From contig NZ_FZNS01000006.1 in assembly GCF_900188255.1 (NCBI RefSeq), positions 1 through 64,000 of the forward strand: a stretch of DNA of 64,000 bases. The letters are read 5' to 3'. The position numbers and the translations under genes are program-made. Source of the DNA: Hymenobacter mucosus (lineage in GTDB: Bacteria > Bacteroidota > Bacteroidia > Cytophagales > Hymenobacteraceae). Below are positions 61,056 to 64,000 of the stretch, piece after piece (positions within the stretch are counted from its first letter, which is position 1; every line of letters starts with the position of its first letter). A model generated the notes under the pieces. That model was not told where the DNA came from and searched no databases. It saw only the letters and a list, made by a program, of their open reading frames with translations.

Positions 61056-63098
61056 ATGAGCATCCGAAAAATACTGTTGTCGGCGGGATTGTCAGTGGGA
61101 ATAAGCGTGGTAGCACAAGCCCAACATGCAGTGTGGGCGGGTAAAGTAGTAGCTGTTTCTTCCCAAAAAGCCGAAGGGAAGGAAGCCTTTTCGCCGGAGA
61201 AAGTGCTAGGTGAGCCCAACGCACTGCCGCTAGGACAGGCAAGCAACGAAGCGTGGATTCCTAAAAAAGAAGGTACCAACGAGTTTATCGAGATTCGATT
61301 TGGTAAATCGTTGATAGCCAAACAGGTGACCGTGGTGGAGAATTTCAACCCCGGCTCGGTCACCAAAATTGAGTTGGTGGATACTCGCGGGCAGAAACAC
61401 CAGGTGTACGAAAACACCAGCCCCGGACCTCTTCCCGAAACGTTTCGAGCACTACAAGCTACTTTTGCGCCGGGTACCTACCGTACCATTGGGGTAATCG
61501 TGACGATGAATACTAAGGCAGTGAATGGAGTCAACCAAATTGACGCTATTGGTATTGCTGACGTGGGCGAAACGATGGTGAAAAAGGAGTTTCAGGCCCC
61601 CAAGGATGCCGTAAGCTTCGACTCATCCATGGTAAACCTGGGAGCTAACGTCAATTCTAAGTACGTTGATACCCACCCGGTTATTTCACCAGATGGCCGG
61701 ACGCTGTTTTTTGCTCGCCAGGAAAGCCCGCAGAACATAGGCGGCGGCAAAGACGGCCAAGACGTGTGGTACTCCACCATACAGAACGCGCAGAAAAAAA
61801 CTTGGAACCCCGCCAAGAATATTGGTGGCCCCATTAACACTCCCGGCCCGAATGGATTGGCCTCCGTATCGTCGGACGGAAATACGGCCTTGCTAATCAA
61901 CGTGTACAAACCCGATGGTACTCTTGATCCGAAAGGGCTAAGCCTGTCGCGGCGCACGAAGACTGGTTGGAGCCAGCCCGAGAAAGTAGAAATTGATGAT
62001 TTCTACAACGATGATCAGGAAAACGTTGATTACTACCTCGGTACATCGGGGAAAGTGCTGCTGATGGCCGTAGACCGCAAAGACGGGCAGGGCCAGCAGG
62101 ATATTTTCGTGAGTTTCCGCAAGGAGGATGGCCAGACGTGGACCAAGCCTCGCAACCTTGGTTCTACTATCAACACCAAAAAGCCGGAGTTTGCCCCCTT
62201 CCTGGCTGCCGATGGTAAGACGTTGTACTTCGCTTCGGAAGGCTGGGGCGGCTATGGTAAAAGCGACATTTTCTATAGCAAGCGCCTCGACGACAGCTGG
62301 ACCAACTGGACCAAACCCCGGAATTTGGGCTCCACCGTTAACTCACCTGACTTCGATGCCTATTATGTAGTGTCGGCCGCAGGGGAGGATGCCTACCTGG
62401 TGTCGGCCCGCAAAGGTATTGATGGGTCTAAGGACATCTTCCGCATCAACCTCAAGCCTACCTTCCGGCCGGAAGTGGTAACGCTGGTGCGCGGCCGCGT
62501 GCTAGATGCGGCCACTAAAAAGCCAATTGCCTCCACCATTCGCTACGAAAACCTGCTGACGGGTGAGGAAATAGGAGTAGCTGAATCGAGCCCCGTAGAT
62601 GGCAGCTATACCATTGTGCTGCCATCCGGCGCGCATTATGGTTACCGGGCCGACGCCAAGGACTACCTGGCTGAGTCGGACAACCTTGACGTAACGGACC
62701 GTCAAAAATATTCCGAAGTAAACCAAGACTTGTACCTGGTGCCCTTCGCCGTAGGTCAGACGATTAAGCTGAACAACATCTTCTTTGCGCAAAGCAAATA
62801 CTACCTGCGCGAAACGTCTTACCCCGAGTTGCAGCGCCTAGTACGAACCCTGAAGGCCTACCCAGCGGTAGAAATCAAGATTGAAGGGCATACTGATAAC
62901 CAAGGTGACGCCGCACTGAACCTAAAGCTGAGCCAAGACCGAGTAAACGAGGTGAAAAAATACCTGGTTAGCAAAGGTGTCAGTGGCAATCGGATTACGA
63001 CGGAAGGCTTTGGCGACAAGAAGCCCATTGCTCCCAACGACCAGGAAGAAACGCGTAAGCTTAACCGCCGCGTAGAATTCCGAATCACGAAGAAGTAA
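61056..63098 (+). CDS. OmpA-family protein with PD40 propeller and CarboxypepD_reg domain (PorE-like)
   Basis: A 680-residue exported protein with signal peptide (1-22). Residues about 30-170 form a beta-rich, galactose-binding-like region (FIEIRFGKSLIAKQVTVVEN). Residues about 200-470 have WD40-like PD40 repeats: SPDGRTLFFARQ, ADGKTLYFASEGWGGYGKSD. A CarboxypepD_reg domain (about 477-545, VRGRVLDAATKKPIASTI) and an OmpA C-terminal peptidoglycan-binding domain (573-680, IEGHTDNQGDAALNLKLSQD) follow. The order propeller, regulatory domain and OmpA is that of PorE of the type IX secretion system, but the TPR region of PorE is replaced here. It likely anchors a complex to peptidoglycan. Confidence 0.88.
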   Translation: MSIRKILLSAGLSVGISVVAQAQHAVWAGKVVAVSSQKAEGKEAFSPEKVLGEPNALPLGQASNEAWIPKKEGTNEFIEIRFGKSLIAKQVTVVENFNPGSVTKIELVDTRGQKHQVYENTSPGPLPETFRALQATFAPGTYRTIGVIVTMNTKAVNGVNQIDAIGIADVGETMVKKEFQAPKDAVSFDSSMVNLGANVNSKYVDTHPVISPDGRTLFFARQESPQNIGGGKDGQDVWYSTIQNAQKKTWNPAKNIGGPINTPGPNGLASVSSDGNTALLINVYKPDGTLDPKGLSLSRRTKTGWSQPEKVEIDDFYNDDQENVDYYLGTSGKVLLMAVDRKDGQGQQDIFVSFRKEDGQTWTKPRNLGSTINTKKPEFAPFLAADGKTLYFASEGWGGYGKSDIFYSKRLDDSWTNWTKPRNLGSTVNSPDFDAYYVVSAAGEDAYLVSARKGIDGSKDIFRINLKPTFRPEVVTLVRGRVLDAATKKPIASTIRYENLLTGEEIGVAESSPVDGSYTIVLPSGAHYGYRADAKDYLAESDNLDVTDRQKYSEVNQDLYLVPFAVGQTIKLNNIFFAQSKYYLRETSYPELQRLVRTLKAYPAVEIKIEGHTDNQGDAALNLKLSQDRVNEVKKYLVSKGVSGNRITTEGFGDKKPIAPNDQEETRKLNRRVEFRITKK

Positions 63099-63138
63099 GC
63101 TGCTGCCTCAGGCCTGTTGAACGTAAGTAGAATGCCTG

Positions 63139-63175
63139 AAAAAGGCCCGGCTCTGTACTAGAGCCGGGCCTTTTT
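63139..63175. terminator. bidirectional terminator
   Basis: AAAAAGGCCCGGCTC (63139-63153) pairs perfectly with its complement (63161-63175). It sits between the convergent OmpA-like and floA genes. Confidence 0.88.
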
Positions 63176-63220
63176 ATATGTCTTTGTCAGTAGATAACAG
63201 GGTAGCGACGTAGCAGCAAG

Positions 63221-64000
63221 TTAGCTCAGGCGGGTTTCGTCGCGGCCGGGCTTTGTGCTGCTGTTCTGGCCTCCCGGGTTTGCTATGGAGTCGCGCATGT
63301 CGGTATCTGATTGGATGTTACGCATCTTATAGTAATCCATGATGCCCAAGTTGCCGGATCGAAAAGCCTCGGCAATAGCTTTTGGAATTTCTGCTTCGGC
63401 ATCAACCACGCGCGATTTTGCTTCCTGGGTCTTGGCCCGGTTTTCTTGCTCCATAGCTACTGCCATAGCTCGCCGTTCTTCCGCCCGGGCTTCGGCTACG
63501 CGCAAATCGGCAGAGGCTTGGTCAGTCTGCAGCTTCGCCCCAATGTTTTCGCCGATATCCACGTCAGCAATGTCAATGGACAAGATTTCGAAGGCTGTAC
63601 CCGCATCCAGACCTTTGCTTAGCACCAGTTTCGAAATCTTATCGGGGTTTTCTAGCACCTCCTTATGAGAGCGGGAAGAACCAATGCTGGTGACAATGCC
63701 TTCGCCTACCCGGGCAAGAATGGTTTCTTCGCCGGCGCCGCCCACTAGCTGCGCAATGTTGGCTCGCACCGTTACGCGGGCCTTGGCAATCAGCTGGATG
63801 CCATCCTGAGCTACTGCCGCAACATTGGGCGTGTTAATCACTTTGGGGTTGACGGAGGTCGTGACAGCTTCGAATACGTCCCGACCGGCCAAGTCAATGG
63901 CCGTAGCCTGCTTGAAGGAGAGGGGAATGTTGGCCTTGTCGGCCGAAATCAGCGCCTTGATAACGCTAGGCACGTTGCCGCCCGCCAAATAATGCGTTTC
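63221..64000 (-). CDS. floA: flotillin-like protein FloA (5' end outside the window)
   Basis: Partial: 259 residues of the C-terminal part are present, and the frame stays open to the right edge as [20 protein letters not shown]. This stretch and [36 protein letters not shown] and the [20 protein letters not shown] coiled coil are FloA (UPF0365/YqfA) sequence. About 70 N-terminal residues with the membrane hairpin are missing. FloA organises membrane microdomains. An ORF caller may start it at 63988, but that TTG is internal. Confidence 0.92.
   Translation of the reverse strand, partial: ETHYLAGGNVPSVIKALISADKANIPLSFKQATAIDLAGRDVFEAVTTSVNPKVINTPNVAAVAQDGIQLIAKARVTVRANIAQLVGGAGEETILARVGEGIVTSIGSSRSHKEVLENPDKISKLVLSKGLDAGTAFEILSIDIADVDIGENIGAKLQTDQASADLRVAEARAEERRAMAVAMEQENRAKTQEAKSRVVDAEAEIPKAIAEAFRSGNLGIMDYYKMRNIQSDTDMRDSIANPGGQNSSTKPGRDETRLS

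Noticed and set aside
1..64000. Search for CRISPR arrays, insertion sequences, prophage or integrase genes, and riboswitches
   Set aside because: No regularly spaced repeats, transposase or integrase motifs, phage structural genes or known riboswitch cores were recognised on either strand.

Overview
The window reads as core chromosome of a Bacteroidota member, most likely Hymenobacter or a close relative in Cytophagales. The grounds are a moderately GC-rich genome, many copies of the Bacteroidota -7 promoter box TAnnTTTG placed before genes, a C-terminal type IX secretion (T9SS) sorting domain, CarboxypepD_reg-like surface proteins, an OmpA/PD40 protein resembling PorE, an N-terminally extended NusB, and the cluster nusB-ytxH-DUF1573-yajC-ybbR-coaE. 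The genus is inferred from family resemblance, not from a search.

Layout. 1-180: 3' end of a 5S rRNA gene and the terminators of its rRNA operon. 0.5-6.2 kb: DUF4293 membrane protein, a 3-oxoadipyl-CoA-type thiolase, a GNAT acetyltransferase, truA, an MsbA-like ABC exporter and a GyrI-like protein. 6.7-7.0 kb: two tRNA-Pro genes. 7.2-9.7 kb: a small T9SS cargo protein facing a second ABC exporter. 10-16.9 kb: leucine dehydrogenase, then the nusB to coaE cluster with an isocitrate dehydrogenase gene inside it. 17-22.8 kb: a GNAT-like protein and three multi-membrane glycosyltransferases, two of them tandem paralogues. 23-24.5 kb: two identical tRNA-Val genes and a TerB-like protein with a glycine-rich tail. 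24.5-30.5 kb: MscS channel, a glutamate dehydrogenase-family gene divergent from an ArsR-type regulator, hemA and an orphan histidine kinase. 30.5-35.1 kb: AttH-like lipoprotein, two tandem four-cysteine/regulatory-domain membrane proteins, and an amino-acid permease. 35.2-40 kb: a 1,596-residue helicase-nuclease, the best candidate here for an undescribed activity. 40-49.5 kb: DMT transporter, dihydrouridine synthase, CPBP protease, cdsA, gdhA, psd, a surface protein, free-methionine-sulfoxide reductase and ribD. 49.6-57 kb: prmC, then a nucleotide-sugar run (acyltransferase, UDP-sugar dehydrogenase, galE, rfbB, UDP-GlcNAc epimerase, rfbA) for surface polysaccharide precursors. 57-64 kb: chromate transporter, Fe(II)/2-oxoglutarate oxygenase, a lipoprotein, the PorE-like OmpA protein, and floA running off the right edge.

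The genes are mostly housekeeping. cdsA and psd act in phospholipid synthesis, nusB/yajC/coaE in transcription, secretion and CoA supply, and the sugar genes feed envelope polysaccharides. Three amino-acid dehydrogenases of one superfamily lie within 36 kb. I see no prophage, insertion sequence, CRISPR array or integrative element. The most unusual observations are the helicase-nuclease, the paired four-cysteine membrane proteins, a 29-base exact copy of leucine dehydrogenase coding sequence behind the T9SS cargo gene, a 32-bp-armed intergenic hairpin, and the PorE-like protein without TPRs.
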